From Chitinophaga pendula (GTDB taxonomy: Bacteria > Bacteroidota > Bacteroidia > Chitinophagales > Chitinophagaceae), in NCBI RefSeq assembly GCF_020386615.1, contig NZ_CP077769.1, positions 1,488,001 to 1,552,000 on the forward strand: a stretch of DNA of 64,000 nucleotides, in the 5' to 3' direction. A program made the translations under genes and the position numbers. The notes under the pieces were generated by a model, which worked only from the letters and a program-made list of their open reading frames with translations, did not search any database and was not told the DNA's origin. Positions 36,962 to 45,807 of this stretch are shown here, piece after piece. Position 1 is the first letter of the stretch, and each line of letters opens with the position of its first letter.

Positions 36962-37423
36962 TTACCCGCGCATCTCCTTCGGAAAACGATCACCTACCAA
37001 CCCCAGCTCAATGCCGTGCTCAAGGTAAGCCTTCAGTCCCGACAATACCAGCGTAAACCCCTCCGTTAGATCCCGCACCTTCGCTACCAACTCCTCGTCA
37101 GCAGGAATACCGGTATTGACGATGTTCACAAACGTCGCATCCGGCCCTAATTCCTCAAACGTCCACTCCACCATCCCACTACCTTCCCATTCCAGGAAGA
37201 TACGCTCGTTCTCCACAATCTCCTCCACCCGTACCGGCGTACTCACATGATACATCTCCCAGGTCCACACCACCTCCGCACCCGCTGCCAGCTTACCCGT
37301 ACTTTGGGTAAACCAGAAACGGGTCGTCTCCGCCGGGTCAATAAATGCATTGAAAACAACAGCCACCGGCCGGCGTATCAGCATAGCTGCGCCGGCATAA
37401 GGTTGATTACCTGTCTGAGTCAT
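36962..37423 (-). CDS. SRPBCC/AHSA1-like domain protein
   Basis: 153 residues with the START/AHSA1-like pattern: IRRPVAVVFNAFIDPAETTRFWF near the start, WTWEMYHVSTPVRVEEIVENERI in the middle, and WTFEEL followed by a C-terminal amphipathic helix (LSGLKAYLEHG). Members bind hydrophobic ligands or act as Hsp90-activator-like proteins; the specific ligand is unknown. It starts a small leftward group with the DUF92 gene 28 bases downstream. Confidence 0.87.
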   Translation of the reverse strand: MTQTGNQPYAGAAMLIRRPVAVVFNAFIDPAETTRFWFTQSTGKLAAGAEVVWTWEMYHVSTPVRVEEIVENERIFLEWEGSGMVEWTFEELGPDATFVNIVNTGIPADEELVAKVRDLTEGFTLVLSGLKAYLEHGIELGLVGDRFPKEMRG

Positions 37424-37465
37424 GATGATCCATTTTATAATGAATAAATAGAGAATGATACATCG

Positions 37466-37996
37466 CTACTCCAACGTTAGCAACACCTCAAATGGATGAC
37501 CCGCCAATCCCAGCAACTCACAGAAGGCCGCTTCCGTATTCCTTCCCTGCACTTTCAACGCCACCACCTGCTCCCGGAAGCCTTCCCCTCGCTCCTGCAA
37601 TACCCGGTACTCAATCAGCATATGCCGGTAACCATACTGCTCCTTCGCAGGGATGGGCTGCCCGAATATCTCCACCGGCACACCTTCCGCCTCAAAATTC
37701 GCAATCACCGCCAACAAACCGTTCAATACCCCCTCCCGTAACCGGAACAAGGGATAATCCCCAAACAACGTCTGTAAGTGTACACGAAAAGCTATTGCAT
37801 CCTTATAACAACAACTAATGTCAATATCACTGTCGGCAATAGCTACACGAATGGGAATACTACCGATCAATATAGGCCCATATTCACCTAATACCTCCAG
37901 CAACCGGTGCCGGGTCACAATCGCATATACCTGCTGCTGTAAAGGGGTACCTGCCTGTAAATAAGAAATATCCGTAAAGTCAAAGGCTGGGTTCAT
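37466..37996 (-). CDS. DUF4269 nucleotidyltransferase-like protein
   Basis: 176 residues. The GS (45-46) followed by DSDID (55-59) is the active-site pattern of minimal nucleotidyltransferases (GS...DxD), and the overall sequence fits DUF4269 (VEIFGQPIPAKEQYGYRHM, HRLLEVLGEYGPILIGSIPI). Substrate and role are unknown. Antibiotic-modifying and toxin/antitoxin nucleotidyltransferases share the fold, but no toxin partner is adjacent. Confidence 0.83.
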   Translation of the reverse strand: MNPAFDFTDISYLQAGTPLQQQVYAIVTRHRLLEVLGEYGPILIGSIPIRVAIADSDIDISCCYKDAIAFRVHLQTLFGDYPLFRLREGVLNGLLAVIANFEAEGVPVEIFGQPIPAKEQYGYRHMLIEYRVLQERGEGFREQVVALKVQGRNTEAAFCELLGLAGHPFEVLLTLE

Positions 37997-38018
37997 GCCA
38001 TAAACTTACCGTTTTTCC

Positions 38019-38270
38019 TTAAGGTTTAGTCTTGTCAATGATCTCCTGCCAGATAAGCCGGGCGATCTGTTCCTGCTCTACCGTGCGCAACCGCTCCTCC
38101 AATACTACCTGCCCGTTCTCATTGTATTGCAGGGTGTCCGGCAAAAAGTCAAGTGGCTTCTCTTCCGCAGTAGATACACGATAAGTGGTATGTTGCGCTT
38201 CATGATCAATATCCACATGAAAACGATAAGGCTTATCATCGATATATACCGTAATAGTGGTTGTCTCCAT
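38019..38270 (-). CDS. hypothetical protein, 83 residues
   Basis: No family recognised. A short beta-rich start (TTITVYIDDKPYRFHVDID) and an amphipathic C-terminal helix (LRTVEQEQIARLIWQEI). No signal peptide or membrane segment. It starts 9 bases after the stop of the 242-residue gene upstream, so the two are probably co-transcribed and may work together. Confidence 0.7.
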   Translation of the reverse strand: METTTITVYIDDKPYRFHVDIDHEAQHTTYRVSTAEEKPLDFLPDTLQYNENGQVVLEERLRTVEQEQIARLIWQEIIDKTKP

Positions 38271-38279
38271 AATTGTTGA

Positions 38280-39008
38280 TTATATAGGTGCTTCAAATGA
38301 CTGCATCACTGCGTCGCCGATAGCGGCAATCAGCTTTTTATCTTTTATCAGGTCCATCTTCCAGCCACTTTTACCGTACCGGATGATACCCATCGGCGCA
38401 TCGTTAAGTGTAATATCCAACTCGTAACAAAAGCCTGGCCGGCAGGTCTGTGAAATAGGTATACCCTCCCCCTTATACGTCACATCGTCATACTCAAATT
38501 GGATGGGTACCGGCGCCCGCTCCAACTGATCAATGATCTCTTTAAGAAAAGCAATAAGATGTTTACGCTGGGTCGCGCCGGAAGCACTCCATTTTTGCTT
38601 GTCCGCCCGCTTATGTGCTATCTTGAACTTCAAACCACTCATCGTAGTGGCATAGTCATTGGCATTCAGCTTCTCCGCAGTCTGGTGAGCAAGGATATAC
38701 CAGTGATAACCCGTACCGACCGGTACCCCCGATCCCTCTGGTGCATGTCCCACCCGCCGTTTGGTCACTGCATAAGAGATCTCCCACAGGTCAGGTGTGA
38801 TCTTCGTTTCCTTCCAGTCTCCCTGGTCATAATGCCAGTGATGACCTCGCCCTATCTGCACACCGGTATACTGCATACCATTATATTTTTTGTAACGATC
38901 ATAAGAAGCAGATAAAGGCGCTTTAACAGCGGATGCCACCGCCTTCTTCGAACGTTTGGCAGTAGCCCGCTTCCCATTTCGCTGCTCCTTCTTTTTGATA
39001 GTTGCCAT
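38280..39008 (-). CDS. hypothetical protein with a lysine/arginine-rich N-terminal tail
   Basis: 242 residues. The first about 30 residues are strongly basic (ATIKKKEQRNGKRATAKRSKK), resembling nucleic-acid-binding tails, followed by an apparently globular region with many aromatics (GRGHHWHYDQGDW, GTGYHWYILAHQ). I do not recognise the family. No signal peptide is present. The partner gene lies 9 bases downstream. Function unknown. Confidence 0.75.
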   Translation of the reverse strand: MATIKKKEQRNGKRATAKRSKKAVASAVKAPLSASYDRYKKYNGMQYTGVQIGRGHHWHYDQGDWKETKITPDLWEISYAVTKRRVGHAPEGSGVPVGTGYHWYILAHQTAEKLNANDYATTMSGLKFKIAHKRADKQKWSASGATQRKHLIAFLKEIIDQLERAPVPIQFEYDDVTYKGEGIPISQTCRPGFCYELDITLNDAPMGIIRYGKSGWKMDLIKDKKLIAAIGDAVMQSFEAPI

Positions 39009-39115
39009 AAGAAAATGTTTTGTGTACTAACTGTTTTTCCCGTAAATACTGTGCCATTAAATGACAAAGGCCCGCAATCACTTGCAGGCCGCTATGATGA
39101 GCAATGATCAATCTG

Positions 39116-39580
39116 CTAAAGCAAAGGAGAGAGGTCAGCCGCAGAATACGCAACAGACTTTAATGCCTTATCATCCTGTGTACGATATACAATAAATACA
39201 CCGTCCGTCTCTTTGTAATATGCATCCGTACTCAGCTGCTCCTGGTACCATTGTACTGTCTCTTCCGCTTCTTCCCGCGTCTTGCAGGCCTTGCTCATAT
39301 TGGAACGGTGCACCTCTCCGAAGAGCGCCGCAAATTTCTCCCCCAATCCAAACTCCAGCGCCGTCCCCAATAATACATATTGCAGATCGCATAACGCATC
39401 CGCCACCTCCACCAGGTCATTCTCAGCAATTGCTGCCTTCAGCTCCGCCAGCTCTTCTTCGAACAACTGTACACGCAATTGGCACCTGCCCGCTGCAGGA
39501 ATAGCCGGCGCCTCCAGGATAGGAACCTTGAATGCGTGGTGAAACGCCGTCACCTGCTCTAAAAAATGTGTCGTTTTCAT
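39116..39580 (-). CDS. MazG-like nucleoside triphosphate pyrophosphohydrolase family protein
   Basis: 154 residues. The metal-binding helices of the all-alpha NTP-PPase fold are visible as EEELAEL (residues 41-47) and EVADALCDLQYVLLG (58-72). A C-terminal extension of about 55 residues follows (WYQEQLSTDAYYKETDGVF). Such enzymes hydrolyse non-canonical or excess NTPs to NMP and pyrophosphate. It is divergent from the SRPBCC gene at 39715. Confidence 0.85.
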   Translation of the reverse strand: MKTTHFLEQVTAFHHAFKVPILEAPAIPAAGRCQLRVQLFEEELAELKAAIAENDLVEVADALCDLQYVLLGTALEFGLGEKFAALFGEVHRSNMSKACKTREEAEETVQWYQEQLSTDAYYKETDGVFIVYRTQDDKALKSVAYSAADLSPLL

Positions 39581-39714
39581 CCGCCTAATTTACTGAACTT
39601 TTTGTCTTGTTTGCCCCCGGATTTGGCCGAAGTGTACCCCTTCCGGTAAACAGGATGGATGGATATTTGTAGTATAAAGCACATCACCATTCTATCACCT
39701 AAATAGCGGACAAT

Positions 39715-40164
39715 ATGAAAAGACTATCATACAATATCTCCATCAACGCTCCCAAAGAAAGAGTATGGGAAGTACTCTGGCAGGATGCCTACTACCGGCA
39801 ATGGACCGCCCCGTTCAGCGACGGGTCTCACGCCGTAAGCGACTGGAAAAAAGGAAGTAAAGTGCTCTTCCTCGATCCCAAAGAACAGGGGATGCTCTCC
39901 CGGATAGACGACTTGATACCCAATGAATACATGTCGTTCCGGCACCTGGGAGAAGTAAAGGATGGGAAAGAAGACTTCACCTCCGCCTTCGCACAGGAAT
40001 GCGCTAACAATGAAGTATATGAAAATTATACACTGCAATCCGTAGATGGTAAAACAAATGTACGCGTAGATACAGACCTGCCGGAAGAATACGTCTCTAT
40101 GATGGATGGTCTCTGGCCCAAAGCATTGCAACAACTTAAAGAGATCGCAGAACGATACGAATAA
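39715..40164 (+). CDS. SRPBCC (AHSA1-like) domain protein
   Basis: 149 residues with the START-like pattern: LSYNISINAPKERVWEVLWQDAYYRQWTAPF, SRIDDLIPNEYMSFRHLG, YENYTLQSVDGKTNVRVDTD and the C-terminal helix MDGLWPKALQQLKEI. The hydrophobic-ligand or activator role typical of the fold is likely; ligand unknown. A near-consensus GATATTTG lies about 50 bases upstream and may be its -7 element. It ends at a bidirectional terminator shared with the antiporter. Confidence 0.87.
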   Translation: MKRLSYNISINAPKERVWEVLWQDAYYRQWTAPFSDGSHAVSDWKKGSKVLFLDPKEQGMLSRIDDLIPNEYMSFRHLGEVKDGKEDFTSAFAQECANNEVYENYTLQSVDGKTNVRVDTDLPEEYVSMMDGLWPKALQQLKEIAERYE

Positions 40165-40195
40165 AAAAAGGTCCTGGTTACCAGGACCTTTTTTT
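40163..40195. terminator. bidirectional intrinsic terminator
   Basis: A perfect hairpin: seven A, GGTCCTGG, loop TTA, CCAGGACC, seven T. It overlaps the stop of the rightward SRPBCC gene and abuts the stop of the leftward antiporter, so it ends both convergent transcripts. Confidence 0.93.
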
Positions 40196-41473
40196 CTAGG
40201 AGGCTGCCGTCGCCGTCGCTTCCTGCTCAGGTACCTTGTTCAGCACTTTCACCAGCCAGGGCAACGTAAGCCCTTGCCCGATCAGCGTAAACAACACCAC
40301 CGCAATGGAAATAAAGATGATATCATTACGCATCGGAAATGGCGATCCGTCCTGTAACGTCAAGGGCAAACCAATAGCGATCGCCAGCGATACAATACCC
40401 CGCATCCCCGACCACCCAATGATCAGGCTGGTCTTCACATCCAGTAACGCATTTTCTGTGATCCGCCCCCGCTGACTCACAAAAGCCCTCGCCAGGTTCG
40501 CCCGCTGCATGAACACTCGCGTCATCCGCAACGCCAACGCCACCACCGTAATCAGGAAAGCATAACCGATATAAGGCCAGAACTGCTCCGGCGTTATGTT
40601 TTTGATCACATAGGGAAACTGTAACCCCATCAGGATAAAGATCAGCCCGTTCAACAGGAAAATAATGATCTCCCAGATAGAACTCGACTGATGCCGCAAC
40701 GACTCGGGAAATACCTTCCGGCTGAACCGCGCAATACCCAATCCCAAGATCACCACCGCGATCACACCAGATACATGCACCGCCTCCGCTACCACATAGG
40801 TCACAAAAGGCATCAGCAACATATAACTGATCACCACCAGGTTATTATTACGCACCCGCACCAGTATGAACGCCAGCAACTTGGCCATCGCCATCCCCAT
40901 CAGGATACCGCCGCCCATCACGATCACAAACTGTAAGGCGGCCTTCCACAACACAAAGGCTATACCCGTTACCGCCGCCACCGCAAATCGGTAAGCGATC
41001 AACGCCGACGCATCATTCACCAGGCTTTCCCCCTCCAGGATCGTATTCGTCTTGTGAGAAAGCCCCAACCCCTTCGTAATACCGATCGCCGCCACCGCAT
41101 CCGTCGCTGATAAAATGGCCCCGAGCACAAAAGACAAGGGCCAGTCCATACCAGGTATACAATACCGCGCAATCACCGCAATACCTGTCGCCGTCAAAAA
41201 CACCAACCCTATCGCCAACGTACCGATCGTATGCAGATGTGTCCGGAATTCATCAAATCGTATGTTAAAAGCAGCATCGTAAAGCAGGGGAGGAAGAAAG
41301 ATCAGCAACACGATCTCCGGGTTCAGCTCTATATGCGGCAACGATGGTATACAGCCTAACCCGATCCCGGCCACAATCAACAATACCGGGTAAGGCAACT
41401 TCACCCTTTCCGCAAAAACAGCTAGAAAAATAATGATAGCAAGAATAGATAAGACAATGCTGTAATTTTCCAT
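40196..41473 (-). CDS. Na+/H+ antiporter, CPA1 (NhaP-like) family
   Basis: 425 residues with about twelve transmembrane segments. Family signatures: FLPPLLYDAAFNIRFDEF near residue 55-72, ATDAVAAIGITKGLGL, and EGESLVNDASALI with the essential Asn-Asp pair. It exchanges cytoplasmic Na+ (or K+) for H+ at the inner membrane, in pH and salt homeostasis. No C-terminal regulatory domain is present. Its upstream region holds the 11-bp repeat arrays and the long inverted repeat, which may affect its expression. Confidence 0.92.
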   Translation of the reverse strand: MENYSIVLSILAIIIFLAVFAERVKLPYPVLLIVAGIGLGCIPSLPHIELNPEIVLLIFLPPLLYDAAFNIRFDEFRTHLHTIGTLAIGLVFLTATGIAVIARYCIPGMDWPLSFVLGAILSATDAVAAIGITKGLGLSHKTNTILEGESLVNDASALIAYRFAVAAVTGIAFVLWKAALQFVIVMGGGILMGMAMAKLLAFILVRVRNNNLVVISYMLLMPFVTYVVAEAVHVSGVIAVVILGLGIARFSRKVFPESLRHQSSSIWEIIIFLLNGLIFILMGLQFPYVIKNITPEQFWPYIGYAFLITVVALALRMTRVFMQRANLARAFVSQRGRITENALLDVKTSLIIGWSGMRGIVSLAIAIGLPLTLQDGSPFPMRNDIIFISIAVVLFTLIGQGLTLPWLVKVLNKVPEQEATATAAS

Positions 41474-41490
41474 AGCCCTAAATTAATACT

Positions 41491-41633
41491 CCTATACCAT
41501 TCCTGTATCATTCCTATAGCATTCGTATAGTCATTGTATAAGCAAAGCATATAGCAGCTTATACAATGACTATAGAATGGATATACAACGCTTATACATT
41601 GCTTATACAATGCTTATACAACGCTTATACAAG
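41491..41633. repeat. inverted arrays of an 11-bp repeat around a perfect 18-bp inverted repeat
   Basis: Units on the plus strand (CCTATACCATT, CCTGTATCATT, CCTATAGCATT, 41491-41523) are followed by an 18-bp arm at 41526-41543 (TATAGTCATTGTATAAGC), a 13-nt spacer, and its exact complement at 41557-41574. Further units on the opposite strand (four copies of GCTTATACAAT-like sequence, 41590-41633) complete the structure. The period is 11 bp on both sides. The element lies between the divergent antiporter and dinB genes. No open reading frame or insertion-sequence terminal repeat is associated. Confidence 0.88.
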
Positions 41634-41724
41634 TGGTCGGTAATAGATTGATTGTTAATTTAATAGACGAAGAGAACACAAGGAATGATATTTGCAGCTG
41701 CCCATATTGTAAAAAAGGTTTGTT

Positions 41725-42219
41725 ATGAAACAACTCACCAAAGAAGAACAAAGGATTACGATCGTGGATACCCTCATCCAACTGTTATCCAAAGGCAACG
41801 CCCACGTTACCTTCGAAGAAGCAGTAAATGACCTCCCCGCGCACCTCCGCGGCATACAACCCGAAGGACTACCCTATAGCATATGGCAATTGGTAGAACA
41901 TATCCGTATCACCCAATGGGATATCCTGGAATTCTCCCGCGACCCCGCACATGTATCGCCTGCCTGGCCCGACGAATACTGGCCTGCCGAAACAACACCA
42001 GCCACCAAACAGGATTGGGAACATAGCCTGGAACAAATAAAGAAAGATAGGAACGCTTTCATCGCTTTGATCAAAGATCCCTCCACAGACCTGTATACCC
42101 CATTCCCTCATGGCGACGGACAACACCTGCTGCGCGAAGCCGTCCTCATAGCAGACCATACCGCCTATCACACGGGGCAGATCATCCTCGTCAGGAGATT
42201 ACTGAAGGCCTGGAAATAA
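41725..42219 (+). CDS. DinB/YfiT-like four-helix protein
   Basis: 164 residues of the DinB-like superfamily, a four-helix bundle with a metal site. The histidines are in VEHIR (helix 2), and DHTAYHTGQ (helix 4). Length fits the family. DinB-like proteins include bacillithiol- or mycothiol-dependent transferases and many of unknown activity; no thiol partner is evident here. A GATATTTG sequence about 33 bases before the ATG is one base from the -7 consensus. Confidence 0.87.
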   Translation: MKQLTKEEQRITIVDTLIQLLSKGNAHVTFEEAVNDLPAHLRGIQPEGLPYSIWQLVEHIRITQWDILEFSRDPAHVSPAWPDEYWPAETTPATKQDWEHSLEQIKKDRNAFIALIKDPSTDLYTPFPHGDGQHLLREAVLIADHTAYHTGQIILVRRLLKAWK

Positions 42220-42272
42220 AACGCCTGCAAATCAACTACTCCAGCAGCTACCGCCGCCTCACAACCTCACAC

Positions 42273-42318
42273 AAAAATGCCTGCAAAGATGCCGCCCGCA
42301 GGCACACCTTTGCAGGCA
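42273..42318 (-). terminator. intrinsic terminator of the outer-membrane protein gene
   Basis: On the minus strand, CTTTGCAGGCA's complement pair forms an 11-bp perfect stem (42278-42288 with 42308-42318) enclosing a smaller GC-rich hairpin, followed by five U. It lies 25 bases after the stop of the leftward barrel gene. Confidence 0.8.
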
Positions 42319-42343
42319 CGAATAACATAAAGGGATACAGATA

Positions 42344-42856
42344 CTAGAAATTATAACCTGCCTTCAGACCCCAGAACCCTCTAGTACCATCCTTCAACCA
42401 GGCTTCATATTTACCGGATACTTCCAGCCCCAGCAAACGTACACCAACACTGGGCGCCAAAATAACCGCCGTACCAGAATAGTCGCCGGTGAAATTCGCC
42501 GCACCGCTCTCAAACTTCACAAATACCAATGGGATGAAATGATAACGCAAACCCACCCGGATAGGAAACGCCCCCAAAGCAGGATACTTAACAGTAGCAC
42601 CATTGTTGGTCTCCGTCTTCCCGCCAAAACGCATATAACCTACCGATCCGGTCACTCCCAAACCCGCAACCAGCTTAATATCCGCTTGCAAGCCCACACC
42701 AAAACCCCGCTTGTTGGTCTCCTGGAAATCACCGGTAGGAAAACCCGCCTCCACAAAAGGACCCAAACTGAATCTTTTTAACTGGGCCGATGCAGAAAAA
42801 TGACCCACACATAGCATAACTACAATGGCGGAAAGAATGCCAAGATGTTTTTTCAT
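42344..42856 (-). CDS. small outer-membrane beta-barrel protein
   Basis: 170 residues. The signal peptide is about 24 residues (MKKHLGILSAIVVMLCVG, cleavage after SASA). The mature part alternates Gly and aromatic residues in short strands (FSLGPFVEAGFPTG, GFGVGLQADIKL, GVTGSVGYMRFG) and ends in GLKAGYNF with a terminal aromatic, the usual BamA recognition signal. It resembles PorT/OmpW-like eight-strand barrels. Function unknown. Confidence 0.85.
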   Translation of the reverse strand: MKKHLGILSAIVVMLCVGHFSASAQLKRFSLGPFVEAGFPTGDFQETNKRGFGVGLQADIKLVAGLGVTGSVGYMRFGGKTETNNGATVKYPALGAFPIRVGLRYHFIPLVFVKFESGAANFTGDYSGTAVILAPSVGVRLLGLEVSGKYEAWLKDGTRGFWGLKAGYNF

Positions 42857-43044
42857 AGTAATGATTGTTTACGCAAAATGATGTTAAAGTTCGTTGTAAA
42901 TGTATAGAAAAATTATAATACAGAAATATGCAGGCTTACAGCTTAGCCATCATCAACAAATGCAATACCAGTTATGACCACTGTCCTCGCCAATCGAATA
43001 ACAGGAATAGCTAAAACGGCATCAGTATTATAATAGCTACGTTT

Positions 43045-43052
43045 TACTTTTG
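43045..43052 (+). promoter_or_regulatory. possible -7 element (TACTTTTG) for the SGNH hydrolase gene
   Basis: TACTTTTG fits TAnnTTTG and lies 44 bases before the ATG. No TTG was found at the expected distance upstream. A short hairpin (CGGGAAATTCCCCG) follows in the leader. Confidence 0.4.
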
Positions 43053-43096
43053 AAGCATAGTTACCGGGAAATTCCCCGTGACTACTATTCAACGTT

Positions 43097-44305
43097 ATGA
43101 AAAGATATTTGTTCAGCACGCTGCTTATATTAATGATCGGTAACTCCCTCGCTGGTCACCGGCTTTCCGCACAAGCTATACAGCCACTTTCCAGTGATAG
43201 CTTCATCACCGTTCACCAGGGTTTACCCTTCGTCCATCAACGTATACGACATCAACAGGCTGTCAAAGTAGCTTTCCTGGGTGGCTCCATCACCAATATG
43301 CAGGGCTGGCGGGATCTCGTCAGCACTTACCTGCAGACACACTGGCCACAGTCCGCCTTCACCTTCCTCAACGCGGGTATCCCCTCTCTGGGGAGTCTGC
43401 CCCACAGTTTCAGACTTCAGCAAGACGTATTGTCCCAGGGAAAGATCGACCTCTTATTTATCGAATCCGCCGTCAACGATAAGGTCAATGCCACTGATAG
43501 CCTCGTACAACGCCGCGCCCTCGAAGGCATCATCCGCCATGCCCGCCGCATCAATCCACAGATCGACATCGTGCTGATGGCTTTCGTCGACGAAGATAAG
43601 ATGAACGACTACCGCCATGGCATCACCCCGGCAGAAGTAGCGTTACACGCCCGGCTCGCCGACTGCTACCAGCTTCCTTTTATCAACCTGGCAGCAGAAG
43701 TGACCCGCCGTATCGATAACAGAGAATTCTCCTGGGAAAAGGATTTCAAAGACCTGCACCCCGCACCGTTCGGCCACCGCCTTTACGCCAACACTATCGA
43801 CAGGCTGCTGCAACGCTGCCTCGATAGCACCATCGCCTCCTCAGCACAACGCGCTTTACCACCACCGCTCGATAAGGCAGCTTATACGTATGCAAACTAC
43901 GAGCCATTACAAAAGGCAACAGCACTGCAGGGATTCCGCTTCACTCCCGCTTGGCAACCGGTAAATGGCGTCAACACCCGCCCGGGTTTCGTAAACGTAC
44001 CCGTCCTCGAAACTGATAGCGCCGGCGCTTCCCTACAATTCCACTTCACCGGCAACGCCGTCGGCATCGCCATCATCGCCGGCCCCGATGCCGGCATCAT
44101 CAGCTACAGCATAGATGGCCAACCCGCCCGCACCGCCGATACCTACACCCGCTGGAGCAAAGCACTACACCTGCCCTGGTACCTGCTCCTGGCAGATAAC
44201 CTCCCCACCGGCCTGCATACCTTGTCCCTGGCCGTCACCAATAATAAAAACACCCAATCCAAAGGATACGCCTGCAGGATCGTCCACTTCCTCGCAAATC
44301 GTTAA
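43097..44305 (+). CDS. secreted SGNH/GDSL hydrolase with C-terminal beta-sandwich
   Basis: 402 residues with a signal peptide of about 25 residues (cleavage near LSAQA). SGNH blocks: S64 in LGGSIT, G in NAGIPSLGS, N127 in ESAVND, and the D219-L-H221 catalytic pair in DLHPAPFGH. The C-terminal about 130 residues form a beta-rich domain (FTGNAVGIAIIAGPDAG, GYACRIVHFLANR) seen in some carbohydrate esterases. Expected to be a periplasmic or surface esterase acting on polysaccharide acyl groups; substrate not determined. Confidence 0.88.
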   Translation: MKRYLFSTLLILMIGNSLAGHRLSAQAIQPLSSDSFITVHQGLPFVHQRIRHQQAVKVAFLGGSITNMQGWRDLVSTYLQTHWPQSAFTFLNAGIPSLGSLPHSFRLQQDVLSQGKIDLLFIESAVNDKVNATDSLVQRRALEGIIRHARRINPQIDIVLMAFVDEDKMNDYRHGITPAEVALHARLADCYQLPFINLAAEVTRRIDNREFSWEKDFKDLHPAPFGHRLYANTIDRLLQRCLDSTIASSAQRALPPPLDKAAYTYANYEPLQKATALQGFRFTPAWQPVNGVNTRPGFVNVPVLETDSAGASLQFHFTGNAVGIAIIAGPDAGIISYSIDGQPARTADTYTRWSKALHLPWYLLLADNLPTGLHTLSLAVTNNKNTQSKGYACRIVHFLANR

Positions 44306-44389
44306 AAAAAGCCCTCATTTTCACCGCTTTCAGCCGCACTCAGCAAAAAACGGTACAAGGATTGTGCAGTATCCCGAAAATGAGATGTT

Positions 44390-45751
44390 ATGGCTAGTAT
44401 TTTTTCGAAGATGAAGAGCGCTTACCAATTATGGAAACAGGTAGATGTAGATCAACTTAGTAAACTGGCAGCCAAAGTAGACCTGCCTGCCGTCATGAGC
44501 ACCGTCGCACAAATGGACGATAACCAGCTGGCAGGCCTCATGAAAATGCTGCAACCAGGGAAAAAGAAACGCAAAGAACTGCCGCCCATAGAAGGCGACT
44601 TCTATACCCTCGGCCATCGCCTGTCAGAAGAAGATCGTGCCCTCCAACTGCAAGTAAGAGCTTTCATGGAACGGGAAGTACAACCCATCGTCAACGAATA
44701 CTGGTTACGGGCAGAATTTCCCTTCGAAATCATTCCCAAACTGGCCGAACTCAATATCTGCGGCCTCACCTACGAAGGATATGGCTGCGCCGGCCGATCC
44801 TACCTCCTCGAAGGCATGATCGCCATGGAAATAGCCCGCATAGATACCTCCATATCCACCTTCTTCGGCGTACAAAGCGGCCTCGCCATGGGCTCCATAT
44901 ACCTCCTGGGCTCCGAACAACAAAAACAGGAATGGCTGCCTTCCATGCAACAATTCAAAACAATTGGCGCATTTGGCCTCACAGAACCGGAAATTGGCTC
45001 CGCCGCCGCAGGTGGCCTCACCACCACCGCCCGCAAAGTAGGAGATACCTGGATACTCAATGGCCAGAAAAAATGGATAGGCAACGCCACCTTCGCCGAC
45101 GTACTCGTCATATGGGCCCGGGACCTCGATGATAACGAAGTAAAAGGATTCATCGTCCGTAAAGACAACCCCGGCTTCAGCGTTAGAAAAATGGAAGACA
45201 AAATGGCCCTCCGCATCGTACAGAACGGCCTCATCACCTTGCAGGACTGTGAAGTAAAAGATGCCGATCGCCTCGTATATGCCAACTCCTTCAAAGACAC
45301 CGCCAAAGTACTACGCATGACAAGAGCCGGCGTCGCCTGGCAGGCCGTAGGCTGCGCAAGAGGAGCCTACGAACATGCCCTCGCATACACCCGCCAACGC
45401 AAACAATTCGGTAAACCCATCGCCGCATTCCAGCTCATTCAAAACCACCTCGTCGAAATGCTGTCCAACCTCACCGCCATGCAGACAATGGTATACCGCC
45501 TGTCCGAACTGCAAGACCAGGGCCTGCTCAAAGATGAACATGCCTCCCTAGCCAAAGTATTCTGCTCCCTCCGCACACGCGATGTCGTAAGCCGGGCCCG
45601 CGAAGTAATGGGCGGAAACGGTATCCTCATGGAATACAACGTCGCCCGGTTCGTCGCCGATGCCGAAGCCATCTACTCCTACGAAGGCACCAAAGAAATC
45701 AACTCCCTCATCGTAGGCAGAGCCATCACCGGCTTCAGCGCTTTCGTATAA
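44390..45751 (+). CDS. acyl-CoA dehydrogenase (glutaryl-CoA dehydrogenase-like branch)
   Basis: 453 residues. An unusual N-terminal extension of about 65 residues (KMKSAYQLWKQVDVDQLSKLAAKVDLPAV) precedes the standard fold. Core motifs: FGLTEPEIGSAAAG (flavin/substrate region), WILNGQKKWIGNATFAD, TRQRKQFGKPIAAFQLIQ, VMGGNGILMEYNVARF and YEGTKEINSLIVGRAITG, where the Glu of YEG is the catalytic base of the glutaryl-CoA/ACOX4-like branch. It oxidises an acyl-CoA with FAD and would pass electrons to an electron transfer flavoprotein not found here. Confidence 0.92.
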   Translation: MASIFSKMKSAYQLWKQVDVDQLSKLAAKVDLPAVMSTVAQMDDNQLAGLMKMLQPGKKKRKELPPIEGDFYTLGHRLSEEDRALQLQVRAFMEREVQPIVNEYWLRAEFPFEIIPKLAELNICGLTYEGYGCAGRSYLLEGMIAMEIARIDTSISTFFGVQSGLAMGSIYLLGSEQQKQEWLPSMQQFKTIGAFGLTEPEIGSAAAGGLTTTARKVGDTWILNGQKKWIGNATFADVLVIWARDLDDNEVKGFIVRKDNPGFSVRKMEDKMALRIVQNGLITLQDCEVKDADRLVYANSFKDTAKVLRMTRAGVAWQAVGCARGAYEHALAYTRQRKQFGKPIAAFQLIQNHLVEMLSNLTAMQTMVYRLSELQDQGLLKDEHASLAKVFCSLRTRDVVSRAREVMGGNGILMEYNVARFVADAEAIYSYEGTKEINSLIVGRAITGFSAFV

Positions 45752-45776
45752 TACCGGCTTTTAACATAGCCCTCCC

Positions 45777-45784
45777 TATCTTTG
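45777..45784 (+). promoter_or_regulatory. -7 promoter element (TATCTTTG) of the HAD gene
   Basis: An exact TAnnTTTG box 23 bases before the ATG at 45808. A TTTT stretch lies about 18 bases upstream where the -33 element is expected. Confidence 0.6.
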
Positions 45785-45807
45785 TACCTGCATAAAAGGA
45801 CATTACG

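Noticed and set aside
36217..39580. Extension of the biosynthetic cluster into the leftward genes
   Set aside because: They run in the opposite direction and their families (DUF92, SRPBCC, DUF4269, MazG-like) have no specific link to lipopeptide assembly; no PPTase, exporter or thioesterase is among them.
41491..41633. CRISPR-like repeat array
   Set aside because: Units are 11 bp, contiguous, degenerate and inverted, with no spacers and no cas genes.
41491..41633. Insertion-sequence remnant
   Set aside because: The inverted repeat has only a 13-nt spacer and no transposase or target-site duplication.
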